Shown: piece after piece, positions 27,221 through 36,286 of the stretch | Numbering within the stretch: the stretch's first letter is position 1 | Layout: each line of letters opens with the position of its first letter | From: Sphingosinicella sp. LHD-64 | Lineage (GTDB): Bacteria > Pseudomonadota > Alphaproteobacteria > Sphingomonadales > Sphingomonadaceae | Direction: 5' to 3' | Length of the DNA stretch: 64,000 nucleotides | Assembly (NCBI RefSeq): GCF_031157375.1 | Contig: NZ_JAVIFV010000003.1 | Coordinates: 1,004,001-1,068,000 of the forward strand | Program-made: the position numbers and the translations under genes | Notes under the pieces: generated by a model | Seen by the model: only the letters and a program-made list of their open reading frames with translations | Databases searched by the model: none | What the model was told of the DNA's origin: nothing

Positions 27221-27622
27221 TCAGCCCTTCACCACGATCGCATCCCAGGCGGTGGCGATTTCGTAGAGCATGTCGCGGGCCTGCTTGATGCGATCGGCAT
27301 CGTTCTCGCGGCCGGCGGCAAGCACCAGGCGGCGCGCTTCCCGATAGATGGCGACCAGGCCGGTGGCGATCTCGCCGCCCTTCTCGAAATCGAGGCTGGT
27401 TTCGAGGCCGGTGAGGATCGCGAGCGCACGCGACTGACGCTCGCCGCGCTGGCTGAAATCGTTGCGGCGAACGGCGACCGCCATCGCGTCGAGCGCCTTG
27501 AGCAGCTCCTCATACATCACCTGCACCAGCTGGTGCGGGCTGGCGCCCTCGATCCGGCTGACCAGATCGACGCTCTTGTACTGCGCGCTGGCCGCGCCGA
27601 ATTTGCCCCGCGAAACGTACAT
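27221..27622 (-). CDS. fliS: flagellar export chaperone FliS
   Basis: A 133-residue four-helix chaperone that binds flagellin C-termini and keeps them unfolded for export. Family features are the N-terminal AQYKSVDLVSRIEGASPHQLVQVMYEELLKALDAM in pieces and the helix with KGGEIATGLVAIYREARRLV. It lies 34 bases downstream of fliD on the same strand and should be expressed from the FliA-type promoter in front of fliD. Start ATG 27622 with GGGAG about 6 bases upstream. Confidence 0.9.
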   Translation of the reverse strand: MYVSRGKFGAASAQYKSVDLVSRIEGASPHQLVQVMYEELLKALDAMAVAVRRNDFSQRGERQSRALAILTGLETSLDFEKGGEIATGLVAIYREARRLVLAAGRENDADRIKQARDMLYEIATAWDAIVVKG

Positions 27623-27656
27623 GATTCACTCCCGCCACAAACTGGATGCGCCCGGC

Positions 27657-29258
27657 CTAGTCGTTGCTGTTGGTCCACATCTTGATCTGCTGATCGAGAT
27701 AGGACTGGGTCGCTTTGAAGGATGAAACCTGCCGCTCCATGTTGGTGAAGGTGGTGAGCAGCTGGTTGTAATATTTCTCCGAGCGCGTCTCGAGCGTCTC
27801 GCGATCCTCGGCGATCTTCTTCGCTTCCGCGCTCAGCCGCTCCTCGGTTCCGGCGAACGGACCGCTTCGTGCACGCAGCGAGTCACGAATACCCTGCAGG
27901 GCGCCACCGAGGCCGGGATCGATCGTGATCGTGACGCTCGAGACCGTGCCGCTGACGCCGAGGATCAGGCCGACGGCGTCAGAGCCTGCCGGCGCGACGA
28001 GATTGCCGCCGATGCCGGTCATCGCCACGCCGTTGATCTTGCCCGACGCCGGGGTGTCGCCCGATGCCGGAACGATATCGGTGATCGTGTAGGTGCCGGG
28101 CTTCACCTTGCCGATGCCGCTCTTGATCGTGACGAACGGGCTCGAGCTGGACTGGGTCGGGTTGAACAGTGCCTCGACCCCGTCGGGATCGTTGGCCAGC
28201 ATCTCCTGCAGCCGCACCGCGTCGACGCTGAGCGTGCCGTCACGATTGGTGCGAACACCGATCTCGGCCAGCGTCTTCGGGCCGGCGCCCGAGGAAGACA
28301 GCGTCATCGTCGAAATCTGGCGCAGCTGACGCTGCATCTCGCGCACGCCAAGGTCGCCGCGCAGCGCCCCGCCGTCACCCTCGACACCGGCGGCGGTCGC
28401 CTCGGCGATCATGCCCATCAGTTCGTTATAGGCGGCGACGAAGTCCTGAACGCCCTGGGTGATCGCCGCAGTCGGGCGGCTGACGCCGACCGACACGAGC
28501 GTGCCGGGCGAGGCCTGCTTGAGGTCGATCTGCACACCCTCGATCAGGTCGCTGAAGCTGTTGCTGGCACGGGTCACGGTGACGCCGTCCATGTTGAGGA
28601 TCGCGTCCTGTGCGGACTGCGCCACCGTCATGCCGGCGGAGGCGAAGCGCTCCAGACCGCTCGTCGTCCCGCCCGGCACGGTGAGGGTGAAGGCATTGGC
28701 GGCGCCGGTCGCGCCCTTGAGCACGAGCCGCGCACCCGAGGCATCGGTGACGACGCTCGCCTTCACGCCGGTATTCTTGTCGTTGATCGCCTTCGCAAGT
28801 CCGTCGAGGCTGTTGTTGCTCGCGTCGATCGTGATGTCGTGGCTGGCGCCGCCGACGGTCAGGGTCAGCGTGCCTTCGCCGACCGGCGCGGTGCGCGCGG
28901 CGAGTGAGGCCGAGGACAGGGTCTGCGCCTGGGCAAGCTGCTCGACAGTGATCGAGGCGGAAAGGCCGCCGATGCGCGAGCCCGGCAGCGCCGACGCGGT
29001 GAAGATGTTGGTGTTGGAGACGCTTGGCTGGCTGTAGAGCGTGCCGCCGGAGATCAGCGAGGTCAGCGCCGAAGCGAAGGAATCGATCGCGTTGCTGACC
29101 GAGGCCAGGGTCGAGACCTTGGCGGCGTTCGCGTCCTCGCGCTTCTTGAGCAGCGCTTCCTTCGGGCCCTTGGCGGCCGCGGCGAGATCTTCGACCAGCG
29201 ACTTGACGTCGAGGCCGGAGCCGATGCCGAGTTGAAAACCGATGGAGGAGGTCGCCAT
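27657..29258 (-). CDS. fliD: flagellar filament cap protein FliD
   Basis: A 533-residue hook-associated protein 2 that caps the filament and inserts flagellin subunits. FliD_N is at the start (GSGLDVKSLVEDLAAAAKGPKEALLKKR), a central region follows, and FliD_C contains VQDFVAAYNELMGMIAEAT, GDLGVREMQRQLRQIST and the C-terminal coiled coil (SEKYYNQLLTTFTNMERQVSSF in part). Start ATG 29258 with AAGGA 8 bases upstream. A FliA-type promoter lies 28 bases before the start. Confidence 0.93.
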   Translation of the reverse strand: MATSSIGFQLGIGSGLDVKSLVEDLAAAAKGPKEALLKKREDANAAKVSTLASVSNAIDSFASALTSLISGGTLYSQPSVSNTNIFTASALPGSRIGGLSASITVEQLAQAQTLSSASLAARTAPVGEGTLTLTVGGASHDITIDASNNSLDGLAKAINDKNTGVKASVVTDASGARLVLKGATGAANAFTLTVPGGTTSGLERFASAGMTVAQSAQDAILNMDGVTVTRASNSFSDLIEGVQIDLKQASPGTLVSVGVSRPTAAITQGVQDFVAAYNELMGMIAEATAAGVEGDGGALRGDLGVREMQRQLRQISTMTLSSSGAGPKTLAEIGVRTNRDGTLSVDAVRLQEMLANDPDGVEALFNPTQSSSSPFVTIKSGIGKVKPGTYTITDIVPASGDTPASGKINGVAMTGIGGNLVAPAGSDAVGLILGVSGTVSSVTITIDPGLGGALQGIRDSLRARSGPFAGTEERLSAEAKKIAEDRETLETRSEKYYNQLLTTFTNMERQVSSFKATQSYLDQQIKMWTNSND

Positions 29259-29285
29259 GTCCCGAGTCCTTGCCGTTCAATATCC

Positions 29286-29312
29286 AGAACGGCCGCGACG
29301 GCCGGAAATTTA
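29286..29312 (-). promoter_or_regulatory. FliA (sigma-28) promoter for fliD-fliS
   Basis: On the minus strand TAAA (29312-29309), exactly 15 bases, then GCCGTTCT (29293-29286). This matches the sigma-28 pattern TAAA-N15-GCCGATAA in the first part of the -10. Confidence 0.7.
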
Positions 29313-29330
29313 GCGAAAAGCCGGAGAAAA

Positions 29331-29579
29331 TCAGTCTTTGAGGACGCGGAGCGCCGAGGCGTCGAGACGGGCCTGCGCATGGAGCGAGCGACCGGGATCG
29401 CGGCGCATGCGTCCGGCCACCTCCGCGCCCTCCTGGGTGGTGCTGGAACGCTCGGCACGCAGGTCGCGGGCGAGCTCCTCGACCCACGGTTCGACCGGGA
29501 CGCCGATGCGGGTCGCCATCGCGAGGAGCCGTTCGATCTCCTCGAGCGAATAGCGAAGATTGCGTGCCCGTCCGTCCAC
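29331..29579 (-). CDS. unknown small protein between flhB and fliD
   Basis: An 82-residue charged, mostly helical protein without signal peptide or membrane segment: an N-terminal helix (RYSLEEIERLLAMATRI), PVEPWVEELARDLRAE, and a basic C-terminal half. I do not recognise a family. The start is GTG 29579 with a GAAGGG sequence about 9 bases upstream. It follows flhB by 62 bases on the same strand and ends just before the fliD promoter, so it probably closes the long fli-flhB operon. A flagellar role is only a guess from position. Confidence 0.55.
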   Translation of the reverse strand: MDGRARNLRYSLEEIERLLAMATRIGVPVEPWVEELARDLRAERSSTTQEGAEVAGRMRRDPGRSLHAQARLDASALRVLKD

Positions 29580-29641
29580 TTTGCCGCCCTTCTTTTTCTG
29601 CTTTCCTTATCAGGCAGGATAACGGCGGCGGAACGTCCTGC

Positions 29642-30781
29642 TTAAGCCTCCGGGCGACCTTCGGTGTCGAAGCGCATCGCGGGCGGCAGATCGACCTCGG
29701 GCTGGCGCGTGCCGGCGGCGAGCGCGGCATCGAGGTTGAACACGAAGGCGAGGATGGTGGCGACCGCCATATAGAGATCCTCGCGGATGATCTGGCCCGG
29801 CTGCGACGTGTAGTAGAGCGCGCGGGTGAGCTGCGGGTAGCTCAGCATCGGCACCTGATGCTCGCCGGCGAGCTCGCGGATCGCCTCGGCGGTGATGCCC
29901 CGGCCGCGGGCGACGACGACCGGCGCCGCATCCATGCCCTGACGGTAGCGCAGCGCCACCGCGAAATGGGTCGGGTTGGTGAGCACCACCGTCGCCTCGG
30001 CGATCGCGGCGCGGGCGGAGTTGCGCGCGACCTCCATCTGGCGGCGGCGGATGGCGCCCTTGATCTCGGGCGAGCCCTCGGTCTGCTTGTGCTCGTCCTT
30101 CGCTTCCTGCTTGGTCATCTTCAGCCGCTGGAAGCGCTGGTACATCTGGGCCGGCACGTCGATCATCGCGATGACGACGAGCGCGGCCGCCATCACCAGC
30201 ACCGCAAGCACGAAGGTGCTGCCGACATTGGCGAGCGCGGGGCGGATTTCCTGCGAGGACAGGCCGATCATCGAGCGCGCCTCGCTCATCAGCAGCCAGG
30301 CGCCGACCGCGCCCAGCAGCACGACCTTGGCGATCGACTTGCCGAGCTCGATCAAGCCCTGGATGCCGAAGATGCGCTTCACGCCGGCGATCGGATCGAG
30401 CTTGCCGCCCTTGAACGCGAAGGCGCCGCTGCGGAAGCCGAGCGAGCCGAGCAAGGCCGGCGTCCCGACCGCGGCGACGAGGGTGAGCGCGAACAGGGCG
30501 ATCACCGGCAGCGCGACCAGCCCGAGCAGGCGCAGCACCTGGCTCAGCGGATCGAAATGGCGGACGTCGGAGGCATCGAAGGTGAGCGCGTCGCTCATCA
30601 TCGTGCTCAGCGCTTCCATCATCATCGGCCCGGCGACCGCGATCCAGGCGGCGCCGCACAGGACGACGAGTGCGGTGCCCAGTTCGCGGGACTGAAGGAC
30701 GTCACCCTTTTCCGCCGCGTCGCGCTTGCGCTTCGGCGTCGGGGCTTCGGTCTTCTGGTCCCGATCGGCGGTGTCGGCCAT
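29642..30781 (-). CDS. flhB: flagellar export gate switch protein FlhB
   Basis: A 379-residue inner-membrane component of the flagellar type III export apparatus. It switches substrate class from rod/hook to filament. An N-terminal basic head (DQKTEAPTPKRKRDAAEKGDV) is followed by four membrane helices and a cytoplasmic domain with the self-cleaving NPTH motif in VLTNPTHFAVALRY. The C-terminal tail is longer than minimal. It starts 3 bases after the fliR stop, in the common fliR-flhB order. Confidence 0.95.
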   Translation of the reverse strand: MADTADRDQKTEAPTPKRKRDAAEKGDVLQSRELGTALVVLCGAAWIAVAGPMMMEALSTMMSDALTFDASDVRHFDPLSQVLRLLGLVALPVIALFALTLVAAVGTPALLGSLGFRSGAFAFKGGKLDPIAGVKRIFGIQGLIELGKSIAKVVLLGAVGAWLLMSEARSMIGLSSQEIRPALANVGSTFVLAVLVMAAALVVIAMIDVPAQMYQRFQRLKMTKQEAKDEHKQTEGSPEIKGAIRRRQMEVARNSARAAIAEATVVLTNPTHFAVALRYRQGMDAAPVVVARGRGITAEAIRELAGEHQVPMLSYPQLTRALYYTSQPGQIIREDLYMAVATILAFVFNLDAALAAGTRQPEVDLPPAMRFDTEGRPEA

Positions 30782-30784
30782 GGC

Positions 30785-31567
30785 TCAGTTTCCCGCCGCC
30801 AGCAGGCGCGACTGCTCGAGGCCCATGCGGATCGCGGCAATGATGCCTTCGCCCATCACCGGCGCGGCGATCGCGAGCAGGATCACCCCGGCGAGCAGGG
30901 CCGCCGGGAAGCCGACCGCGAACAGGTTGAGCTGCGGCGCCGAGCGGGCGAGCATGCCCATCACGATCTGGACGAGGATGATCGCGAAGGCGACCGGCAA
31001 AGCGATCGACAGCCCGGCCGAGAACAGCACGCCGCCGAACAGGACGAGGCCGCGAATGCTGTCCGCGCTCATCCACGCATCGCCCGGCGGCAGCGCGCGA
31101 TAGCTTTCCACGATGGTGGAGGCGAGCGCGAGATGGCCGTCGACGGCGAGGAAGAGGAAGGTCGCGAGGATCGAGAGGAACTGGCCGAGCACCGGATTCT
31201 GCTGGCCGCTCGCCGGATCCATCATCGCCGCGAAGCCGAGGCCCATGGCGTTGCCGATCACCTCGCCCGCCACGACGGCGGCGGAGAAGCCGATCTGGAC
31301 CGCGAAGCCGAGCGCGAGCCCCGCCATCACCTCGCCGGCGATCAGCATGAAACCCTCGATCGAGGCGAGCCCGTTGGCGGGCAAGGCGAAGGGCGCCGCC
31401 GACAAAGCCGGAATGCCGAGCGCGAGCGCGATGACGAGGCGGAGTTGGACCGGGACCGCCGGTGCGCCGAAGATCGGGGCGGCAAGCATCGCAGCACCGG
31501 GCCGAAGCATCGCGACCATCCACAGCCAGAGCTGCGCCTCGACGCCCGCGAATCCGGCCGGGATCAT
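30785..31567 (-). CDS. fliR: flagellar export protein FliR
   Basis: A 260-residue six-helix inner-membrane protein of the export gate, forming the FliP5Q4R1 channel. It opens with LWLWMVAMLRPGAAMLAAPIFGAPAVP, the family's first helix, and has the conserved SILATFLFLAVDGHLAL. Its ATG overlaps the fliQ stop by four bases (ATGA), showing coupled translation. Confidence 0.93.
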   Translation of the reverse strand: MIPAGFAGVEAQLWLWMVAMLRPGAAMLAAPIFGAPAVPVQLRLVIALALGIPALSAAPFALPANGLASIEGFMLIAGEVMAGLALGFAVQIGFSAAVVAGEVIGNAMGLGFAAMMDPASGQQNPVLGQFLSILATFLFLAVDGHLALASTIVESYRALPPGDAWMSADSIRGLVLFGGVLFSAGLSIALPVAFAIILVQIVMGMLARSAPQLNLFAVGFPAALLAGVILLAIAAPVMGEGIIAAIRMGLEQSRLLAAGN

Positions 31568-31836
31568 CTCACCAGCTCAGGGATCTGCGCGAAGATGTCC
31601 TGGGTGAAATCGACGAGCAGCATCAGGATCGCGCTGCCGAAGAAGGCGAGGCAGACGCCGACCACGATGAGCTTCGGCACGAAGGTCAGGGTCTGCTCGT
31701 TGATCGAGGTCGCGGCCTGGAACATGCCGAGGACGAGACCGGCGACCAGCGCCGGGATCAGGATCGGCGCGCAGGCCAGAGCGAGGATCCACAAGGCCTG
31801 CTGGGCGACTCCGATGAAATAAGCGGGACCGTCCAT
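31564..31836 (-). CDS. fliQ: flagellar export protein FliQ
   Basis: A 90-residue two-helix export gate subunit, the normal FliQ length. The signature LVLGMFQAATSINEQTLTFVPKL is present in pieces, between hydrophobic helices. The start is ATG 31836, preceded by GGAGG about 7 bases upstream. A longer reading from 31902 would run back into fliP and is rejected. It lies 4 bases after fliP. Confidence 0.93.
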   Translation of the reverse strand: MDGPAYFIGVAQQALWILALACAPILIPALVAGLVLGMFQAATSINEQTLTFVPKLIVVGVCLAFFGSAILMLLVDFTQDIFAQIPELVR

Positions 31837-31840
31837 CAGG

Positions 31841-32683
31841 CTATCCTCCGCCCGCGAAGGACGCGGCGAGCGAGCCCATGGTGAGCGCCCAGCCGTCGAC
31901 AAGGACGAAGAGCAACAGCTTGAATGGCATCGAGACGATCGTCGGCGACAGCATCATCATGCCGAGCGACATCAGGGTCGAGGAGACGACGAGATCGATG
32001 ATGAGGAAGGGCAGGAAGATCAGGAAGCCGATCTGGAACGCGGTCTTGAGCTCGCTCGTGACGAAGGCCGGGAGCAGGATCGAGAACGGCACCGCCTGGC
32101 GCGATTCGAAGCGCTGGACGCCGGCGAGATCGGCGAAGAGCCTGAGATCGGTTTCCCGGGTCTGGCGCATCATGAAGCCATGCAGCACCGTTCCGGAGCG
32201 CGAGACCGCCTCCTCGATGCTGATCTGGCCGTTGCCATAGGGCGTGTAGGCGGTCTCGTTGATCTGATCGACGACCGGCCGCATCACAAACAGCGACAGG
32301 AACAGCGCGAGGCCGACCAGCACCTGGTTGGGCGGCGTCTGCTGCAGTCCGATCGCGGTGCGCAGGATCGACAGGACGATGATGATCCGGGTGAAGCTGG
32401 TCATCATGAGCAGCAGCGACGGCAGCACCGTCAGCAGGCTCATGAGCAGCAGGATCTGCAAGGAAAGCGACAACGGGCGCCCGTCGCCCGAGATGGTGTT
32501 CAACGCGCGATCGAGCGCGCCCGGCTGGCCCGGCCCCGGCGCAGCCGCCGGTGCAGGCGCTGCCGCCGCCGGCGCGGCGGGCGCCGCCTGGGCCTGCGCG
32601 ACGTCCGGCACGACGAGGATCAGCGCGAGAAGGAAGGCGGTGAGGAGGCCGAACAGCGCCGGCCGCGCCAGAAGCCTAGGCAT
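31841..32683 (-). CDS. fliP: flagellar export gate protein FliP
   Basis: A 280-residue protein with a cleavable signal peptide (to about VAQAQA), an Ala/Pro-rich linker and four membrane helices. Conserved family parts are [41 protein letters not shown] in pieces and the C-terminal [23 protein letters not shown]. It forms the core export channel with FliQ and FliR. Its start lies inside the fliO end (8-base overlap). Confidence 0.95.
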   Translation of the reverse strand: MPRLLARPALFGLLTAFLLALILVVPDVAQAQAAPAAPAAAAPAPAAAPGPGQPGALDRALNTISGDGRPLSLSLQILLLMSLLTVLPSLLLMMTSFTRIIIVLSILRTAIGLQQTPPNQVLVGLALFLSLFVMRPVVDQINETAYTPYGNGQISIEEAVSRSGTVLHGFMMRQTRETDLRLFADLAGVQRFESRQAVPFSILLPAFVTSELKTAFQIGFLIFLPFLIIDLVVSSTLMSLGMMMLSPTIVSMPFKLLLFVLVDGWALTMGSLAASFAGGG

Positions 32684-32951
32684 CGGCCGCGGTCTCCGCG
32701 GGCCTGGCTTCGGTGATCAGCTGCACCTGGCCGCGCGACATCGAGAGAAGGAGATGCTTGCCGCCGAATTCGACGACGGCGAGGCGACCGGTGGCGCCGA
32801 GCGGGATCGCGTCGACCAGCTTCACCAGCCGGTCGCGCTGGCCCATCGCCATGCCGGGCTGCACCTTGCGCCACAGCCAGAGCGCGCCGAACGCCAGCCC
32901 CGCGACGAGCGGGACCAGGAAGACCAGCTTCAGGATATAGGCCCACATCAT
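32676..32951 (-). CDS. fliO: flagellar protein FliO
   Basis: A 91-residue protein. One N-terminal membrane helix ([22 protein letters not shown]) is followed by a small beta-rich cytoplasmic domain ([27 protein letters not shown]) typical of FliO/FliZ, which helps assemble the FliP ring. Its start overlaps the fliN stop (ATG 32951 as ATGA; the next codon is also ATG). The short length is normal for alphaproteobacterial FliO. Confidence 0.85.
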   Translation of the reverse strand: MMWAYILKLVFLVPLVAGLAFGALWLWRKVQPGMAMGQRDRLVKLVDAIPLGATGRLAVVEFGGKHLLLSMSRGQVQLITEARPAETAADA

Positions 32952-33268
32952 TTGCGGCGCTCGGACCCCGGGAGACCTTCGAGCGCGACGACCTCGACGA
33001 CGCGGATGCCGAAGCGGCCGTTGACGGTCACGACCTCGCCCTTCGCGATCAGCGTGCCGTTCGCCATGATGTCGAGCAGTTCGTGCGCCTGGCGGTCCAA
33101 TTCGACGACGCTGCCTTCGGCGAGGTCCATCAGCTCGGAGAGCTTCATCGCCGCACTGCCGACCTCGACCGAGAGACGCACGGGGATGTCCGCGAGCAGG
33201 CCGTAATTGCGGCGCCCCAGCGCCTCGTCCAGCGGGCTGGCCTCGACGATGTCCTGGGCTTCCTTCAC
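32948..33268 (-). CDS. fliN: flagellar C-ring switch protein FliN
   Basis: A 106-residue SpoA-domain protein of the C-ring. The core DIPVRLSVEVGSAAMKLSELMDLAEGSVVELDR and the C-terminal LIAKGEVVTVNGRFGIRVVEV, given in part, are highly typical. It forms the lower C-ring with FliM and binds FliH of the export ATPase. ATG 33268 overlaps the fliM stop by four bases. Confidence 0.94.
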   Translation of the reverse strand: MKEAQDIVEASPLDEALGRRNYGLLADIPVRLSVEVGSAAMKLSELMDLAEGSVVELDRQAHELLDIMANGTLIAKGEVVTVNGRFGIRVVEVVALEGLPGSERRK

Positions 33269-34236
33269 GACACGAACCTCCTCTGTTCAATCTTTTCAAT
33301 CTTGAGTGCGGCACGCCCGTCATGCTCGCCGATCGTGCCGATCGCGAAGCGGCGGCCCTCGACGAGCAGCGGGACATGGGTAGGCAGGCTGACCGGGATG
33401 ACGTCGCCCGGCCGCAACTGCATGAGTTCGGAGAGCGGCAGCTCCGGCCGCGCGAGCACGGTGCGCGCCTTGATCCGCACTTCGCCGACGGCCGTGCCCA
33501 TCCGGCGGCGCCAGTCGCTGCCGGTGAGGCCGACATCGTCGCTCGGCTTGGCCGCGAGCAGATGCTCGAGCGATCTCAGGCCCGCGACGGGATAGAGAAT
33601 CTCGATGGTCGCGCCCTGGCCCGGCCATGGCGCGATGGTGAACTGGGAGACCGCGATCGCCTCCTCGGCCTTGGCGAGGCCGGCAAAGCCCGCATGGGTC
33701 TCGCGCGAGCGCAGCAGCGGCTGGGCCGGCACGACCTCCGACCAGACCTGGCCGAGCGCAGCGGCGAGCGTGTCGGCGAGCCGCGACGCGACGCTTTCCT
33801 CGGTCGCGGTGAACTCGCGCGCCCGCCGGGTGGGCAGGGCGCCGGTGCCGCCATAATAGGCATCGACCAGGCGACTGACGAATTCGGGTTCGATCCGGAT
33901 CAGGATCGCGCCCTTCATCGGCTTGAAGCTGTAGAGGCTGAGGCTGGCGAACTCGCCCTGTTCCGCCTGCCAGTCGCCGAAGCTGCGCACCACCGTCGGC
34001 TCCACCGTCACGTTGGGCTTGGCGCGCGCGAACGGCTCGATCAGGTCGCGCACGCGGCGGACCATGCGTTCATTCAGCCGATCGACCGCCGGGAGGACCG
34101 CCATCGGGCGTCCGGCGTCGCCGCCGAACGGAAACGGCCGCGCGGCGCCGGAAGACCCGGCGCCGTCAGGCTCGCCCTGGGCCCCGCTCATCAGGGCCGA
34201 GATTTCTTCACCCGATAGGGTCGGTTGGTCGGTCAT
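33265..34236 (-). CDS. fliM: flagellar motor switch protein FliM
   Basis: A 323-residue C-ring protein. The N-terminal LSGEEISALM resembles the CheY-P-binding EIDALL motif. A CheC-like middle domain (VNVTVEPTVVRSFGDWQ in similar form, then RIEPEFVSRLVDAYYGG) and a C-terminal SpoA domain (RIKARTVLARPELPLSELMQLRPGDVIPV) follow. It binds FliG and transmits the chemotaxis signal. Overlaps fliL and fliN by four bases each. Confidence 0.94.
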   Translation of the reverse strand: MTDQPTLSGEEISALMSGAQGEPDGAGSSGAARPFPFGGDAGRPMAVLPAVDRLNERMVRRVRDLIEPFARAKPNVTVEPTVVRSFGDWQAEQGEFASLSLYSFKPMKGAILIRIEPEFVSRLVDAYYGGTGALPTRRAREFTATEESVASRLADTLAAALGQVWSEVVPAQPLLRSRETHAGFAGLAKAEEAIAVSQFTIAPWPGQGATIEILYPVAGLRSLEHLLAAKPSDDVGLTGSDWRRRMGTAVGEVRIKARTVLARPELPLSELMQLRPGDVIPVSLPTHVPLLVEGRRFAIGTIGEHDGRAALKIEKIEQRRFVS

Positions 34237-34832
34237 TGCGTGACGAAGCTCGTGAAGTACACGTCGTCTATGCCGCCGAATCCTTCCCGATTGGTTAACA
34301 CGTTGTTTATCGCGTTCTTTAATTCCTGCTTGAGTTGCTGCTTGCCTTCGGTGGTCGTGATGAACACCGGATCCTGCTCGGACAGGGCCATTAGCACGGC
34401 GGAACGGATCGCCATGTCGTGGGTGCGGATGCGCTCGGTCAGCGGCTCGCCATAATAGGTCGAGACGCCGAGCCCGATCTGGACGAAGGAATCGCCGCCG
34501 CGCAGGTTCGAGGTGAAGCTGCCTTCCAGCGGGACGTAGGTCGCCTGGAAGACGCGCGGATCGGGCGATGCGTTGGGCGCGCGGGCGCGGGCCTTCGCTT
34601 CCTCGGCGGCGGACCCGCTCACCCCTTCGCGCACGACGAGCTGCGGCTGGTTGGCATCCTCGTCCTCGGCATGGCCGCCCCCGCCGAAGACGGAGCCGGT
34701 CATCGCATAGAGGCCGCCAGCCGCGCCGCCGCCGCCGACCACGATCAGGAGGACGAGGATCACGAGGATCTTCTTCAGCTTGCCGCTTTTCTTCTTCGGC
34801 GCCTCGTCGGCCGTGTTGGTGGTGTCGCTCAT
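34233..34832 (-). CDS. fliL: flagellar basal body protein FliL
   Basis: A 199-residue inner-membrane protein. A Lys-rich cytoplasmic head (EAPKKKSGKLKK) is followed by one membrane helix (ILVILVLLIVVGGGGAAGGLYAM) and a periplasmic stomatin-like domain ending in GIDDVYFTSFVTQ. FliL rings surround stator units and support torque. It starts 11 bases after fliK with AAGGA upstream. Confidence 0.92.
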   Translation of the reverse strand: MSDTTNTADEAPKKKSGKLKKILVILVLLIVVGGGGAAGGLYAMTGSVFGGGGHAEDEDANQPQLVVREGVSGSAAEEAKARARAPNASPDPRVFQATYVPLEGSFTSNLRGGDSFVQIGLGVSTYYGEPLTERIRTHDMAIRSAVLMALSEQDPVFITTTEGKQQLKQELKNAINNVLTNREGFGGIDDVYFTSFVTQ

Positions 34833-34843
34833 GTCACATTCCT

Positions 34844-36286
34844 TCAGGCGTAGCGGTCGGCGTGGCCACGGGCCGGCGCGGCCGTCTCGTCGGCCTCCCC
34901 GGCGGATCCGCGCGCGGTCCGGATCAAAACGGTCTGGCGCGCATCGTCCTGATGGCGCCGCGGATCGCCGGACGCGGCCTGGTGGCCCTGTCCGGCAAGG
35001 TCGATGTGGCTCTCGCCGATGCGCACGCCCTGCGCGCGCGCCTCGGCCATCAGCCGCGGCTGGGCGTCGGCGAGGATGGAGCGCGCCGCTTCGGTTTCGA
35101 CGGTGAGGCGGACGCTGGTGCCGAGATCGCCCTGGGTCAGCTCGACCTGGAGATGGCCGAGCGTGGCCGGGTTCAGCTTGAAGCGCATCGGCCCGTCATT
35201 CGCGCCAGTGCGGGCAATGTCGCGGGCGAGGCGATCGAGCCATTCGCTGTCATGGGCAAGGTCGAGCTCGCGGGCGATCGCTGCGTCGGCGGCGGCCGGT
35301 GCCGGCTGCGACGCGGCAGTCCCAGCCGGCACGGTCTGAAGCGCGGCCGCCGGATCGCTCATCACGACCACCGGCGTTACGGTCCCCCCGATTGGAGCCT
35401 GCACGGTCGGGGCTTGCGCGGGGGCGGCAACCGGCGCGACCGGCTTCTCGGCCGATCCCGAGCGATCCGTCACGGGGTCGCTACCGGCAGTTGCCGAGGG
35501 CACAGCCGGGGCAGGAACCCCAACACCAGCCGGCAGCCTGACCGGCTGAACCATGTCGCCCTTTGCGACCTCGCCAGTCTTTGCGGATGCTGGCGACGCA
35601 GCGCCCTCTCCTTCACCCTTGGCGACCTCGCCCGTCTTGGCTGACGCCGGCGGATCGCCGCTCTCCGTTTGGCCCTTGGCAGAAAGAGTCCGGACCGCCT
35701 CGCGCACCGCCACCGTAACGGCCGGATCGCCGGCCACCATGGCGTCGGCTGCCGGCATGGACAGTGCCGCCGGCAGCGGCAAGGGCGTCGCGGCGAGCGT
35801 GACGGGTGGCTGCGGCACCGTGGTCGCGATCGGTTGGGAGGCGGGGCTCGGCGGAGCGGCCTCCGAACCCTCGGACGCAGGCGCCGTCGCCCGCGCGGGA
35901 ACCGGGGCCGTCACGACCGTCACCGGAAACATGCTCTGCGCCTGAAGGAGGGGCAGAAGATCCGCCTCCGGCGACGGCGCCGCATCGTCCGCCGCAGCCG
36001 CCTCGCCGGTTTCGCGCCCGTCCCCTTCGGTCTTCGGGGCGGCGGCATGGAGATCGATGGCGAGGGCCGGCGCCTCGACGATGCCGGGCTGGGGCACGCC
36101 GGGGCCCGCGCCGCCGGTCGTTACCGGCCGGGCCGTCGCATCCGGCGCAGCGGTTTTGGGCGCGGCCGTACCGGTCACGATCGGCAGCAGGCTGGCGAAG
36201 AGATCGCCCCCCTCTCCCTCGACGGACGGCGGCAGGCCGACCTGCGGGACCATGGGCGCCACGTTCATGTTCGGGGCCGTCGCCAT
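34844..36286 (-). CDS. fliK: flagellar hook-length control protein FliK
   Basis: About 480 residues. The N-terminal three quarters is low-complexity, rich in Ala, Pro and Thr, as expected for a secreted molecular ruler. It includes a duplicated 12-residue unit PASAKTGEVAKG at 35615-35650 and 35558-35593. The C-terminal Flg_hook domain shows PMRFKLNPATLGHLQVELTQGD and ARSILADAQPRLMAEARAQGVRIGE, in pieces. The start is ATG 36286 (TGATG with the fliJ stop) or GTG 36289 one codon earlier; GGGAG lies suitably for either. It triggers the FlhB switch when the hook is complete. Confidence 0.88.
   Translation of the reverse strand: MATAPNMNVAPMVPQVGLPPSVEGEGGDLFASLLPIVTGTAAPKTAAPDATARPVTTGGAGPGVPQPGIVEAPALAIDLHAAAPKTEGDGRETGEAAAADDAAPSPEADLLPLLQAQSMFPVTVVTAPVPARATAPASEGSEAAPPSPASQPIATTVPQPPVTLAATPLPLPAALSMPAADAMVAGDPAVTVAVREAVRTLSAKGQTESGDPPASAKTGEVAKGEGEGAASPASAKTGEVAKGDMVQPVRLPAGVGVPAPAVPSATAGSDPVTDRSGSAEKPVAPVAAPAQAPTVQAPIGGTVTPVVVMSDPAAALQTVPAGTAASQPAPAAADAAIARELDLAHDSEWLDRLARDIARTGANDGPMRFKLNPATLGHLQVELTQGDLGTSVRLTVETEAARSILADAQPRLMAEARAQGVRIGESHIDLAGQGHQAASGDPRRHQDDARQTVLIRTARGSAGEADETAAPARGHADRYA

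Noticed and set aside
29564-31822. 752-codon + strand frame opposite flhB and fliR
   Set aside because: His/Arg/Asp-rich antisense frame without motifs.
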